A stretch of 8,672 nt of DNA from an uncultured Neisseria sp. (GCA_947097615.1 CAMURX010000066.1:1-8672); one strand, 5' to 3'; counted from the first letter of the stretch, positions 1 through 5,519 are shown. Program-made: numbers and translations. Notes: a model not told the origin generated them from the letters alone.

Positions 1-538
1 CGGTTTCGCTGTCGTACACGGCGGTAATCTGCGCTTTGGCATCGGGGCGCAGCCACGGCAGGCGGCCGTCGCGGCGCAATTCGCTCTGGCGCTGCATCAG
101 GCGGTGGCTGTAATAAATGGCAAAGGGCATCAGCGTGGGCGTTTCGTCGCAGGCGTAGCCGAACATCAAGCCTTGGTCGCCCGCGCCCTGCGCCAAATCC
201 AAGCCTTCGCCTTCGTTCACGCCTTGGGCGATGTCGGGCGATTGTTGGTCGTAATAGACGCCGACGGCGCAACCTTTGCTGTCAAAACACAGCGCGGGGT
301 CGTTGTAGCCGATGCGGGCAATGGTTTCGCGGGCGACTTTGATGTAATCGACGTTGGCATGGGTGGTGATTTCGCCGGCGAGTACGCACAGGCCGGTGTT
401 GACTAAGGTTTCGGCGGCCACGCGGGCGGCGGGGTCTTGCGCCAAAACGGCGTCGAGAATGGCATCGGAGATTTGGTCGGCCACTTTGTCGGGATGGCCT
501 TCGGACACGGATTCGGAGGTGAAGAGGTATTCGCTCAT
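1..538 (-). CDS. metK: S-adenosylmethionine synthetase, N-terminal part (cut by window edge)
   Basis: MetK makes S-adenosylmethionine from ATP and methionine in the cytoplasm. The 179 residues visible begin [18 protein letters not shown]. They carry the N-terminal family motif GHPDK (residues 14-18) with the catalytic His, and the ATP-binding signature [12 protein letters not shown] at about 118-129. The family is normally about 385-390 residues, so roughly half the gene lies before position 1. The start is the ATG at 536-538: it gives the canonical MetK N-terminus and has a weak purine-rich RBS (AGAAAG, 545-550 on the complement). Upstream on the same strand are a DUS hairpin, an intrinsic terminator and a promoter, so expression may depend on read-through of a structured leader. 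Identification is from direct motif recognition. Confidence 0.98.
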   Translation of the reverse strand, partial: MSEYLFTSESVSEGHPDKVADQISDAILDAVLAQDPAARVAAETLVNTGLCVLAGEITTHANVDYIKVARETIARIGYNDPALCFDSKGCAVGVYYDQQSPDIAQGVNEGEGLDLAQGAGDQGLMFGYACDETPTLMPFAIYYSHRLMQRQSELRRDGRLPWLRPDAKAQITAVYDSET

Positions 539-564
539 GGTGTTTCTTTCTGGTTCGGCAGGCG

Positions 565-601
565 TTCAGACGGCCTGCAGGGTTCTGTAAGGCCGTCTGA
601 A
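565..601. repeat. Inverted pair of DNA uptake sequences (DUS hairpin) in the metK 5' region
   Basis: Two perfect 12-mer AG-DUS copies face each other at 565-576 (minus) and 590-601 (plus). They can form a 12-bp stem with a 13-nt loop. Such pairs usually terminate transcription in Neisseria, but neither side here has a U-tract. The pair lies only 26 bp before the metK start codon, so it would sit in the metK 5' UTR rather than at a gene end. Confidence 0.93.
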
Positions 602-636
602 AAACAGACAGCGGGCAAACAGCATTTCAGCGGGGC

Positions 637-662
637 AAAAAAAATACCCGCATTCAAGCGGG
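637..662 (-). terminator. Intrinsic terminator in the metK leader
   Basis: On the minus strand a 5-bp all-GC stem (CCCGC/GCGGG, arms at 658-662 and 647-651) with a 6-nt loop is followed by TA and eight T residues (637-646). It lies about 145 nt downstream of the leader promoter and about 100 nt before the metK ATG. Transcription from that promoter would stop here unless the stem is prevented from forming. The stem is short but pure GC with a strong U-tract. Confidence 0.75.
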
Positions 663-785
663 ATTTCGATTGCCTGCGGCACTGCCGCAAACCACATCGG
701 TTTTTTGAAAAACCGTCCACCTTACTCTTACCTGTCAAAACCGTAAAAAAGCAGGTTGGCATGGAAGTCCCAACTCTTAATGCGG
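637..785 (-). ncRNA. Structured leader RNA or sRNA upstream of metK (class not recognised)
   Basis: This is a non-coding stretch bounded by a good promoter and an intrinsic terminator, so a transcript of about 148 nt is predicted. In transcript order it can form: a hairpin with arms 770-774/755-759; a partly competing pairing of 752-756 with 730-734, sharing bases 755-756; a hairpin with arms 709-715/698-704; a GC hairpin with arms 684-689/675-680 and a 3-nt loop; and then the terminator. A purine-rich segment at about 718-732 is left single-stranded. The position before metK suggests a SAM- or methionine-sensing attenuator, but I cannot match it to SAM-I, SAM-II, SAM-III or SAM/SAH riboswitch signatures. 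It could equally be an independent sRNA. Structures were read by eye, without a folding calculation. Confidence 0.55.
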
Positions 786-790
786 CGCGG

Positions 791-819
791 ATGGTAGCAA
801 ATCCGAGGCGGTGCGGCAA
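791..819 (-). promoter_or_regulatory. Sigma70-like promoter for the metK leader RNA
   Basis: Reading the minus strand, TTGCCG (814-819) and TACCAT (791-796) are separated by exactly 17 bp. Each matches the sigma70 consensus at four of six positions. The predicted transcription start is about 784-785. The -35 box begins 13 bp after the ydcF stop codon, so metK has a promoter independent of the ydcF/arsC unit. Confidence 0.65.
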
Positions 820-832
820 GGAGGCGGCCGCG

Positions 833-1501
833 TCAGCCGAAGCCGAAGAAGGACATGACGCCGCTGCCCGCCCGCCAGGTATAGTAGCCCGCCAGCAGGA
901 CGGTTTCGCGCAACCAGAAGCGGAATTGGCTTTCGCGGTCGGTGTAACGCGTGGTGGGCGTGGGCGACACTTCGGCCTCCAAACCCAAATCACGGGCGAC
1001 GGCGGCGGTGCGCGCCAGATGCAGCGGGTCGCTGACGATCACGATTTTGTGCAGCCCTTCTTCGTGCAGCAGCGGGCGGATGTTGGCGAGGTTTTCGTAG
1101 GTGGTGCGCGACTTGGTTTCCATGATGATGTCGCGCGCGGGTACGCCCTGTTTGACGGCATAACGCCGCCCGACGGCAGCCTCGCTCATAAAGCCTTTTT
1201 TCACCGCGCCGCCGGTGAAAGCGATTTTGCGCACGCGGCCGCTCTGGTAGAGCACGATGGCGTGGTTGATGCGCTCGCGGAACACGGGCGAAGGACGCGA
1301 ATCCCAAGCCGCCGCGCCCAGCACCACCGCCGCATCGCCGTGATAGCCCGGCGGCAGCGCGGCGCGGGCGGTGCGGTAAACCTGCACGCCGCAGAAAACC
1401 AGCACCAGCAGCACCGCCAGCACGCTGGCAATCATGCCGCGCCACAAATAACCCCACAAAATACGCGGCCGTCTGAAAAGCCGCCGGGCTTTGCCGTTCA
1501 T
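833..1501 (-). CDS. YdcF/SanA-type (DUF218) membrane-anchored protein
   Basis: This 222-residue protein has a basic N-terminus (KARRLFRRPR), one membrane segment at about residues 22-42 and a DUF218/YdcF domain after it. The Rossmann-like domain motifs are visible: DAAVVLGAA near its start, GRVRKIAFTGG, SRTTYEN, and VSDPLHLAR with the conserved His. Family members (E. coli YdcF, SanA, ElyC) are linked to envelope integrity, but the exact reaction is unknown. The domain is predicted to face the periplasm from a single N-terminal anchor. I chose the ATG at 1499-1501. A GTG two codons upstream (1505-1507) is equally possible, and a purine-rich stretch lies before both. A DUS core (1468-1477) is embedded in the codons for the arginine-rich N-terminus. 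The gene follows arsC on the same strand, separated by a DUS hairpin. Confidence 0.9.
   Translation of the reverse strand: MNGKARRLFRRPRILWGYLWRGMIASVLAVLLVLVFCGVQVYRTARAALPPGYHGDAAVVLGAAAWDSRPSPVFRERINHAIVLYQSGRVRKIAFTGGAVKKGFMSEAAVGRRYAVKQGVPARDIIMETKSRTTYENLANIRPLLHEEGLHKIVIVSDPLHLARTAAVARDLGLEAEVSPTPTTRYTDRESQFRFWLRETVLLAGYYTWRAGSGVMSFFGFG
1466..1477 (+). repeat. DNA uptake sequence inside ydcF-like gene
   Basis: CGGCCGTCTGAA matches the AG-DUS 12-mer at 11 of 12 positions, with the 10-base core intact. It is a single copy lying inside the 5' coding part of the YdcF-like gene. Confidence 0.9.
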
Positions 1502-1529
1502 CGCCACACCGTCCCGTTCCGTATCGTTC

Positions 1530-1568
1530 AGGCCGTCTGAAAGCGTGCCGCCGTGTTTCAGACGGCCT
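1530..1568. terminator. DUS hairpin at the end of arsC
   Basis: Two perfect AG-DUS copies (1530-1541 plus, 1557-1568 minus), extended by one A:T pair, form a 13-bp stem with a 13-nt loop. The structure starts inside the last codons of the ArsC-like gene and lies between it and ydcF. It probably acts as a terminator or attenuator between them, although no U-tract follows on the minus strand. The TGA inside the DUS is used as the arsC stop codon. Confidence 0.8.
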
Positions 1569-1920
1569 CTTCCCGCACCAGATCGACAATATTCTCCAGC
1601 GGCCTGCCGATGGCGGCCTTGCCGCCGTACACGGCAATCGGCCGCTCCAACAGCGCCGGATGCGCGGCCATGGCGGCCAGCAGCGCCTCGTTGTCCGCCT
1701 TATCGAGGTTCAGCTCGCGGTACAAATCGTCCTTCACACGCATCATGCCGCGCACGTCGGCAAGACCGAGCTTGGCGGCCAGATCGCGCAGCTCGCCGAC
1801 CGACAGCGGCGTATCAAGATAGTGCACCGTGTCGGCGGCAAAGCCGTTTTCCGCTAGCCACTCGGCGGCGGCGCGGGATTTGGAACAGCGCGGATTGTGG
1901 TAGAGCGTAACGGATTTCAT
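1558..1920 (-). CDS. arsC: ArsC-family protein (YfgD-like arsenate reductase fold)
   Basis: This 120-residue thioredoxin-fold protein of the ArsC family has the active-site loop HNPRCSKSR at residues 8-16, with the nucleophilic Cys12 and the Arg that binds the oxyanion. The later family elements ERPI (92-95) and IGRP (104-107) supply the other conserved arginines. The length and the sequence RCSKSR match E. coli YfgD better than the 141-residue plasmid ArsC. Arsenate reduction with glutaredoxin is therefore a family-based label rather than a certainty, and no ars genes are nearby. The start at 1918-1920 is fixed by a perfect AGGAGG at 1925-1930, four bases upstream. The open frame continues far upstream, but nothing there resembles the family. 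The stop codon is the TGA within a DUS. Confidence 0.92.
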   Translation of the reverse strand: MKSVTLYHNPRCSKSRAAAEWLAENGFAADTVHYLDTPLSVGELRDLAAKLGLADVRGMMRVKDDLYRELNLDKADNEALLAAMAAHPALLERPIAVYGGKAAIGRPLENIVDLVREEAV

Positions 1921-1963
1921 GCGGCCTCCTGTTGCCTGCGGATTTGGGTAATTTAGGTTAAGC

Positions 1964-1993
1964 ATTGTAAACCCGCCCCGCCGTTTGTGGCAA
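1964..1993 (-). promoter_or_regulatory. Probable sigma70 promoter of the ArsC-like gene
   Basis: On the minus strand TTGCCA (1988-1993) and TACAAT (1964-1969) are 18 bp apart and lie about 45 bp before the arsC start. Each box differs from consensus at one or two positions. Confidence 0.55.
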
Positions 1994-2034
1994 AGATTTG
2001 CCGCCGCGCAAAATCTGCCGCGTGGCAAAGGGAT

Positions 2035-2040
2035 TATAAT
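2035..2040 (+). promoter_or_regulatory. Candidate -10 box for the TlpA-like gene
   Basis: A perfect TATAAT lies 48 bp before the ATG at 2089. No good -35 box stands at 16-18 bp spacing, so this would be a weak or activator-dependent promoter. It shares a divergent control region (1921-2088) with the arsC promoter. Confidence 0.4.
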
Positions 2041-2088
2041 CGCCACCGTTTTCCCGTCCGCATCCGCGATATATATTAGGAGACCGCC

Positions 2089-2562
2089 ATGAAACCGTTT
2101 TTTCTGTCCGCCGTCCTCATCCTCGCCGCCCTGCCCGCCGCAGCCGCCGATCTGGCCGCCTTTCCCGACGGCAAAGCGCGCGATTTTGCCGATTTGAAAG
2201 CGCCCGTGCGCATCGTCAACTTCTGGGGCTCGTACTGCAAACCCTGCATCAAAGAAATGCCCGAAATGTCGGCCTGGTTTAAAAAACAGAAAAAAGGCAG
2301 CGTCGATCTCGTCGGCATCGCCGTAGACCGCAAAGAAAACATCGCCGCCTTTTTGAAACAAACGCCCGTGTCCTACCCCGTGTGGCACTACACCGGCAAC
2401 GACAGCCGCAGCTTTATGAAAGCGCACGGCAACACCGTCGGCGCCCTGCCCTTCACCACCGTCGAAGCCGTCAAATGCGGCAAACGCGAAGCCATCCTCG
2501 GCGGCATCGACAGCAAGAAACTCGACGAGGCGGTGAAAAAAGCCGCCGCAGCCTGCAAATAA
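2089..2562 (+). CDS. Periplasmic TlpA-like thioredoxin
   Basis: This 157-residue protein has an N-terminal signal peptide (hydrophobic stretch about residues 4-16, cleavage likely after AAA at about 20) and a thioredoxin fold of the TlpA/ResA/DsbE type. The redox motif is WGSYCKPC, with Cys50 and Cys53. The usual cis-proline after the fold's centre is seen in ALPFT at Pro121. Two further cysteines (130 and 156) are not part of the standard active site. It probably works as a thiol-disulfide reductase in the periplasm, for example in cytochrome c maturation or oxidative-damage repair. The partner cannot be told from this window. The start is supported by AGGAG at 2080-2084, four bases upstream. 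The gene is divergent from arsC and followed by a DUS-containing terminator-like stem. Confidence 0.92.
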   Translation: MKPFFLSAVLILAALPAAAADLAAFPDGKARDFADLKAPVRIVNFWGSYCKPCIKEMPEMSAWFKKQKKGSVDLVGIAVDRKENIAAFLKQTPVSYPVWHYTGNDSRSFMKAHGNTVGALPFTTVEAVKCGKREAILGGIDSKKLDEAVKKAAAACK

Positions 2563-2576
2563 TCCGCCACGGCAAA

Positions 2577-2601
2577 AGGCCGTCTGAAACCTCTTTTCAG
2601 A
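2577..2601 (+). terminator. DUS and half-palindromic hairpin after the TlpA-like gene
   Basis: A perfect AG-DUS (2577-2588) overlaps the left arm of TCTGAAA/TTTCAGA (2583-2589 and 2595-2601), a 7-bp stem with a 5-nt loop. The right arm is a truncated inverse DUS. It probably ends the tlpA-like transcript, although there is no U-tract. Confidence 0.55.
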
Positions 2602-2607
2602 AACGTC

Positions 2608-2627
2608 ATCCCCGCGCAGGCGGGGAC
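2608..2627. repeat. dRS3-like Neisserial repeat (variant)
   Basis: ATCCCCGCGCAGGCGGGGAC resembles the 20-bp dRS3 repeat (ATTCCC, 8 bases, GGGAAT) with the same central eight bases GCGCAGGC, but both arms carry substitutions. CCCCGC/GCGGGG forms a 6-bp stem with a 4-nt loop. In pathogenic Neisseria such repeats are scattered between genes and serve as recombination or phage integration sites. Confidence 0.6.
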
Positions 2628-2650
2628 GGCTTCACGCACATCCAAACGCC

Positions 2651-2890
2651 ATGAACGAACCCATCCGCAACCGCCAAGACTTCCTGCTTTTTCTAGAAAA
2701 ATTTTCCGCCGAAGCGGCAAAGGGCGGCTTCGCCAACACAAGCCTGCCCGAATTTCTCGCCGCGATGGAGGGCTGGATAGAAGACATGGACGGCTACTAC
2801 ACCAATATGAACCAACCCTTTTGCGACGGCGAAACCCTCACTTGGCGCACATTGGCCGACATCCTCTGCGCGGCGGCAGTGTACGAATAA
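2651..2890 (+). CDS. Small DUF7660-like protein
   Basis: This 79-residue acidic, soluble protein without signal peptide or membrane segment fits the small DUF7660 family: an early helix (DFLLFLEKF), then LPEFLAAMEGWIEDMDGYY, and a C-terminal WRTLADILCAAAVYE ending in the typical YE. The function of the family is unknown. Members are short and often found next to unrelated genes. No convincing Shine-Dalgarno precedes the ATG at 2651, but no better start exists that keeps the family N-terminus. The gene ends 20 bp before the SWIM gene on the same strand, so the two could be cotranscribed. The family assignment is from memory of its pattern and is not certain; the reading frame itself is clear. 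Confidence 0.75.
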   Translation: MNEPIRNRQDFLLFLEKFSAEAAKGGFANTSLPEFLAAMEGWIEDMDGYYTNMNQPFCDGETLTWRTLADILCAAAVYE

Positions 2891-2892
2891 AG

Positions 2893-2904
2893 AGGCCGTC
2901 TGAA
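2893..2904 (+). repeat. DNA uptake sequence between the DUF7660-like and SWIM genes
   Basis: This perfect AG-DUS fills most of the 20-bp gap before the SWIM gene start, exactly where a ribosome binding site would be expected. Confidence 0.95.
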
Positions 2905-2910
2905 CCCGCC

Positions 2911-5052
2911 ATGTCCGTTTACCCCAGCTACACCGACGAAATTCTCGAAACCCACGCCAATGCCGGCCTGCTGCGCCGCGCGAAAAAAAGCGCCGATGCC
3001 GTCAGGCCGCTTGCCGACAGCCCGCCCGACGCGCAGGCGTTTGAGAGCGAAGGCTGCACCGTGGTCCTGCCCGATGCAGGCATTCAGGCGGCCACCTGCA
3101 CCTGCCCCGCGCACGAGTGCTGCAAACATATTCTGAGCTGCGTTTTGTGGCTGCGCGAACACGGCGCGGCAGGCGGGATGCCGTTTGAAAAGCAGCCTGA
3201 AAACGACAAGGCCGCCGCGCCGGATGATGATGCCAAGCAGCCTGAAAGGCCGTCTGAAAGCCCGTCCGAACAAGCGCCCGCCGATGCGCTGGCCGACGCG
3301 CTCGCACTCGATCCCGCCGCCATTCTGAAAGCCTGCGGCAAGGCGGGCAGGCGGCTGGCTTACGCGCTGTTTGCCGAATGGCAGGCGCAGCCTGAAAGCG
3401 TGCGTATCGAAACGCAGGGCGGCAGCCTGCTGTTCCACACCCCGTTGGCCGCCGCGCCGGTGGCCTATCTCGCCGGCGGCGGCTTTGGCGGCATGTTGTC
3501 CGACCTGCCCGCCAAGCAGCAAACCGCCTGCCACGCCGCCTGTTTGGCGCTGCTGTTTGCCCGCCACCAACCCGCCGCGTGGACATGGCCGGATGACGCG
3601 CTACCCGCAGATACCGAAGGCAGCCTGAAAGCCTTGTCGGCCGACGAGATGCAGCTTGTCGCCGAATTGCGGCACGATGCGCTGGCCTTTATCCGGCGCG
3701 GTTTGGCGCACACCTCGCCCGAGCAGATTACCGCCCTGCATCTGTTCAACATGCAGGCGCGCGCGCAAAACCTGCCGCGCCTGGCCGCCGCCGTGCGCCG
3801 TCTGCACGGCGTGTTGAAAAAGCTGCACGACAACGACGTGCACACCGACAGCCGCGCCGCGCTGGCCGAGCTGGCGCAGTTTTACGGCTATCTGCACGCG
3901 CTGGAAAACAGCACGGGCAGCGAGCATGCCCGATTGCGCGGCCAACGCCGCGACTACGTCGCCGCCGATCTGCCCGATCTCCTGCCGCTGGGCGCGCATT
4001 GGTGGCGGCAGCACGGCGGCGCGCACGGGCTGACCGTCTGCTTTTGGGACAGCGTTTCAGGCTGCCTGCGCGAAAGCACCGCCGCCCGCGCCAACACGCT
4101 CGATACCACCTTCAACCGCGAAACCGCCGCGCAAAACGGCATCTGGGGCAGCAGTCTCGACTTTCTCGGCAGCCACCGCCTGCGTTTGGAAAACGCCAAA
4201 ACCGACGCCGACGGCCGCATCAGCCCCGCGCCCGACACCCGCCTGTTTGCCCTTGCGTCCATGTCCGAAGTGCCGCTTGCCGACTATCTGGCCGCCGCCG
4301 TGCGCGACTGGCGCGACATCGAAGCGCGTTTTCAGCCGCAATCGCTGCTGCACCACCGGCCGCCGCGCTACCTGTTTATCGCCCCTGCAAGCTGGCAGCC
4401 GCCCGAACTCAACGAGCTGGCGCAGCAGTTTGACATCCGCGTCTCCGATGCTGGCTGCCGCAGCCTGCTGCTCACCATCCCCGCCACCGACGCCTGCCGC
4501 CGCCACAGCGATTACACCGACTACTGGATACGCCAAAACGCCGTGCGCGCCGCGCTGGTGTGCGCCGAAGACAACGGCAGCGGCCGCATCCGCCTGACCC
4601 CGTGCAGCCTGCTTATCGAACAGCACGCGCGCCTGGCCATCTTCCATCTCGACTACGACAGCCCGCCGCGCCCGCCGAAAAAAACGCTCGGCGAACTTGT
4701 CAAAGGCCGCATCGAAAAAATGCAGGCGCAAAAAGAAAGCGGCCGCCGACAACGCACCGCCGCCGAACCGCTCGACATCCTGTTTGACCAACTGCACAAC
4801 TTAATCGGCTTTTACGCCGACACCGGCCGCAGCCGCTTCGACGACACCGATGCCGAACGCTGGCAGGACATCCTGCACCGTCTCAACGCCTTCGGTCTCG
4901 ACACCGCCGCCCGCGCACTCGCCGCCGCCCGCGCCGAAACCCAAAGCCCCGACCCCGCTGCCTTCGCCGCCTTCCTGCTCAAAGCCCGCTGGATACTGCT
5001 GGCCGCCCAGCGGCTGCGGGTGCGGCTGCCGCTGGAAGAAGCCGCAGAATAA
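2911..5052 (+). CDS. SWIM zinc-finger protein (YehQ-like)
   Basis: This is a 713-residue soluble protein. The SWIM zinc finger (CxCx(n)CxH) is at residues 63-73: Cys63, Cys65, Cys71, His73 within CTCPAHECCKH. A disordered Pro/Glu/Ala-rich linker follows (about 92-128), then a long, largely helical region with no enzymatic motif I recognise. SWIM fingers bind DNA or proteins. Proteins of this plan accompany MoxR-type ATPases and VWA proteins, as YehQ does in E. coli, and a YehP-like VWA gene is in fact next door. The start at 2911 is preferred because the frame upstream to 2821 overlaps the DUF7660-like gene. However, only AGAGG about 15 bp upstream could serve as RBS, and a DUS fills the gap. 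The linker is partly encoded by tandem DUS elements. GC content is high (41 of 60 bases at 4081-4140). Confidence 0.88.
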   Translation: MSVYPSYTDEILETHANAGLLRRAKKSADAVRPLADSPPDAQAFESEGCTVVLPDAGIQAATCTCPAHECCKHILSCVLWLREHGAAGGMPFEKQPENDKAAAPDDDAKQPERPSESPSEQAPADALADALALDPAAILKACGKAGRRLAYALFAEWQAQPESVRIETQGGSLLFHTPLAAAPVAYLAGGGFGGMLSDLPAKQQTACHAACLALLFARHQPAAWTWPDDALPADTEGSLKALSADEMQLVAELRHDALAFIRRGLAHTSPEQITALHLFNMQARAQNLPRLAAAVRRLHGVLKKLHDNDVHTDSRAALAELAQFYGYLHALENSTGSEHARLRGQRRDYVAADLPDLLPLGAHWWRQHGGAHGLTVCFWDSVSGCLRESTAARANTLDTTFNRETAAQNGIWGSSLDFLGSHRLRLENAKTDADGRISPAPDTRLFALASMSEVPLADYLAAAVRDWRDIEARFQPQSLLHHRPPRYLFIAPASWQPPELNELAQQFDIRVSDAGCRSLLLTIPATDACRRHSDYTDYWIRQNAVRAALVCAEDNGSGRIRLTPCSLLIEQHARLAIFHLDYDSPPRPPKKTLGELVKGRIEKMQAQKESGRRQRTAAEPLDILFDQLHNLIGFYADTGRSRFDDTDAERWQDILHRLNAFGLDTAARALAAARAETQSPDPAAFAAFLLKARWILLAAQRLRVRLPLEEAAE
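3190..3201 (+). repeat. Kingella-type DUS (11/12) in the SWIM gene linker
   Basis: AAGCAGCCTGAA has the core GCAGCCTGAA intact and one mismatch to AG-kingDUS. It encodes KQPEN in the disordered linker. Confidence 0.7.
3235..3258 (+). repeat. Tandem DUS of two dialects in the SWIM gene linker
   Basis: AAGCAGCCTGAA (3235-3246, one mismatch to AG-kingDUS) is followed without a gap by a perfect AGGCCGTCTGAA (3247-3258). Together they encode KQPERPSE in frame. A degenerate DUS-like stretch (CCCGTCCGAA, 3261-3270) follows and encodes a second PSE. Confidence 0.85.
3387..3396 (+). repeat. Kingella-type DUS core in the SWIM gene
   Basis: The 10-base core GCAGCCTGAA without the AG extension, on the coding strand. 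Confidence 0.55.
3618..3629 (+). repeat. Perfect AG-kingDUS in the SWIM gene
   Basis: AGGCAGCCTGAA, all 12 bases of the Kingella-type uptake sequence, on the coding strand. Confidence 0.75.
4056..4067 (-). repeat. Perfect AG-kingDUS in the SWIM gene, reverse orientation
   Basis: TTCAGGCTGCCT on the plus strand is the exact complement of AGGCAGCCTGAA. Confidence 0.75.
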
Positions 5053-5067
5053 AAGCATCAGGACACA

Positions 5068-5109
5068 AAAGGCCGTCTGAAAACCGGAAAACCGGGTTTC
5101 AGACGGCCT
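5068..5109 (-). terminator. DUS hairpin A, between the SWIM gene and the small ORF
   Basis: An inverted AG-DUS pair forms a 13-bp stem (5070-5082 with 5097-5109), topped by a second 4-bp stem CCGG/CCGG with an AAAA loop. Read on the minus strand it is followed by TTTT (5066-5069), so it is a good terminator for the 91-residue ORF. It may also end the SWIM transcript from the other side. It is nearly identical to hairpin B at 5520-5562. Confidence 0.85.
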
Positions 5110-5110
5110 G

Positions 5111-5386
5111 TCAGATTGCCAAATCTTCGGCGGGAATGTGAATGTTCAGCATGGCGGCCAGTCTTTGGATGAAGCTGGCCGCAGCGGCGGTTTCGTCGGT
5201 GAAAACCGTTTCGCCGGTACGCAAACCCCGTTCTGCATAAAATACTTTCCAGGCGTTTCCTTCCTGTATCAGGCATAAGGCTTCGTTGCAGATTTGACCG
5301 ACGCAATACGCATCGGCAGGGATGTATGGGCGGCGTGCCAGCGCGGTTTGCAGGGTTTGGGCGGTAAGGGCGAGGGCGTTATACAT
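5111..5386 (-). CDS. Small immunity-like protein (unrecognised family)
   Basis: This 91-residue soluble protein has no signal peptide. The central part runs CNEALCLIQEGNAWKVFYAE, then RG, then a helix with ETAAAASFIQRLAAML. The pattern W-x-V-(Y/F)-Y-x-E-R-G followed by an F-x-(D/E)-E-x-x-A helix recalls small immunity proteins found in polymorphic toxin loci, but I cannot name the family with confidence. The start is the ATG at 5384-5386; there is no clear Shine-Dalgarno. The stop lies directly beside hairpin A, which serves as its terminator. It is one of two ORFs in a segment framed by near-identical DUS hairpins and has no sequence relation to the SWIM or VWA proteins. Its natural amino-acid composition and exact fit to the terminator argue that it is a real gene. 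Confidence 0.7.
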   Translation of the reverse strand: MYNALALTAQTLQTALARRPYIPADAYCVGQICNEALCLIQEGNAWKVFYAERGLRTGETVFTDETAAAASFIQRLAAMLNIHIPAEDLAI

Positions 5387-5408
5387 AAGGCGTCAATCTT
5401 TTCCGGTG

Positions 5409-5507
5409 TCAATGAGGGGCGGCAGCAGCTTGGAGTGTACCCCCAACACAAACCGTTAAGCCATCTTCCCCGTATTGAGTTTCAAACCCAAGCTGCTTTA
5501 CTATCAA
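5409..5507 (-). pseudogene. Possible remnant of a gene upstream of the immunity-like ORF
   Basis: On the minus strand an open frame starts at a TTG (5505-5507) and ends at TGA (5409-5411), 32 codons. It contains KQLGFETQYGEDGLTVCVGG and an AAAAPH tail. The sequence looks protein-like (no low-complexity artefact in the first 24 codons), has no normal start codon, and is cut off upstream by DUS hairpin B. It ends 22 bp before the 91-residue ORF. It could be the 3' end of a lost gene, for instance a toxin partner, or simply a chance frame. The stretch 5387-5520 holds nothing else I can support. Confidence 0.25.
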
Positions 5508-5519
5508 AATAAAAGGCTT

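Noticed and set aside
637..785. The metK leader as 4.5S/SRP RNA, 6S RNA or a TPP riboswitch
   Set aside because: The conserved SRP loop, the long 6S hairpin with central bubble and the thi-box motifs are not present.
437..1540. Long open frame on the plus strand (367 codons) over the metK upstream region and ydcF
   Set aside because: It lies antisense to the well-supported YdcF-like gene and to the metK start. Its translation is rich in His, Arg and Ala as expected for a GC-rich shadow frame and shows no family motif.
1921..2427. Upstream extension of the ArsC frame to 289 residues
   Set aside because: The extra part is antisense to the TlpA-like gene. The family N-terminus and a perfect AGGAGG fix the start at 1920.
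2821..2910. Thirty extra residues at the N-terminus of the SWIM protein
   Set aside because: They overlap the DUF7660-like gene in another frame and read as Arg/His-rich shadow sequence.
2797..3570. Minus-strand frames over the SWIM gene (also 4057-4797)
   Set aside because: Antisense shadows with Gly/Ala/Arg-rich translation and no recognisable domain; the plus-strand SWIM gene explains the coding signal.
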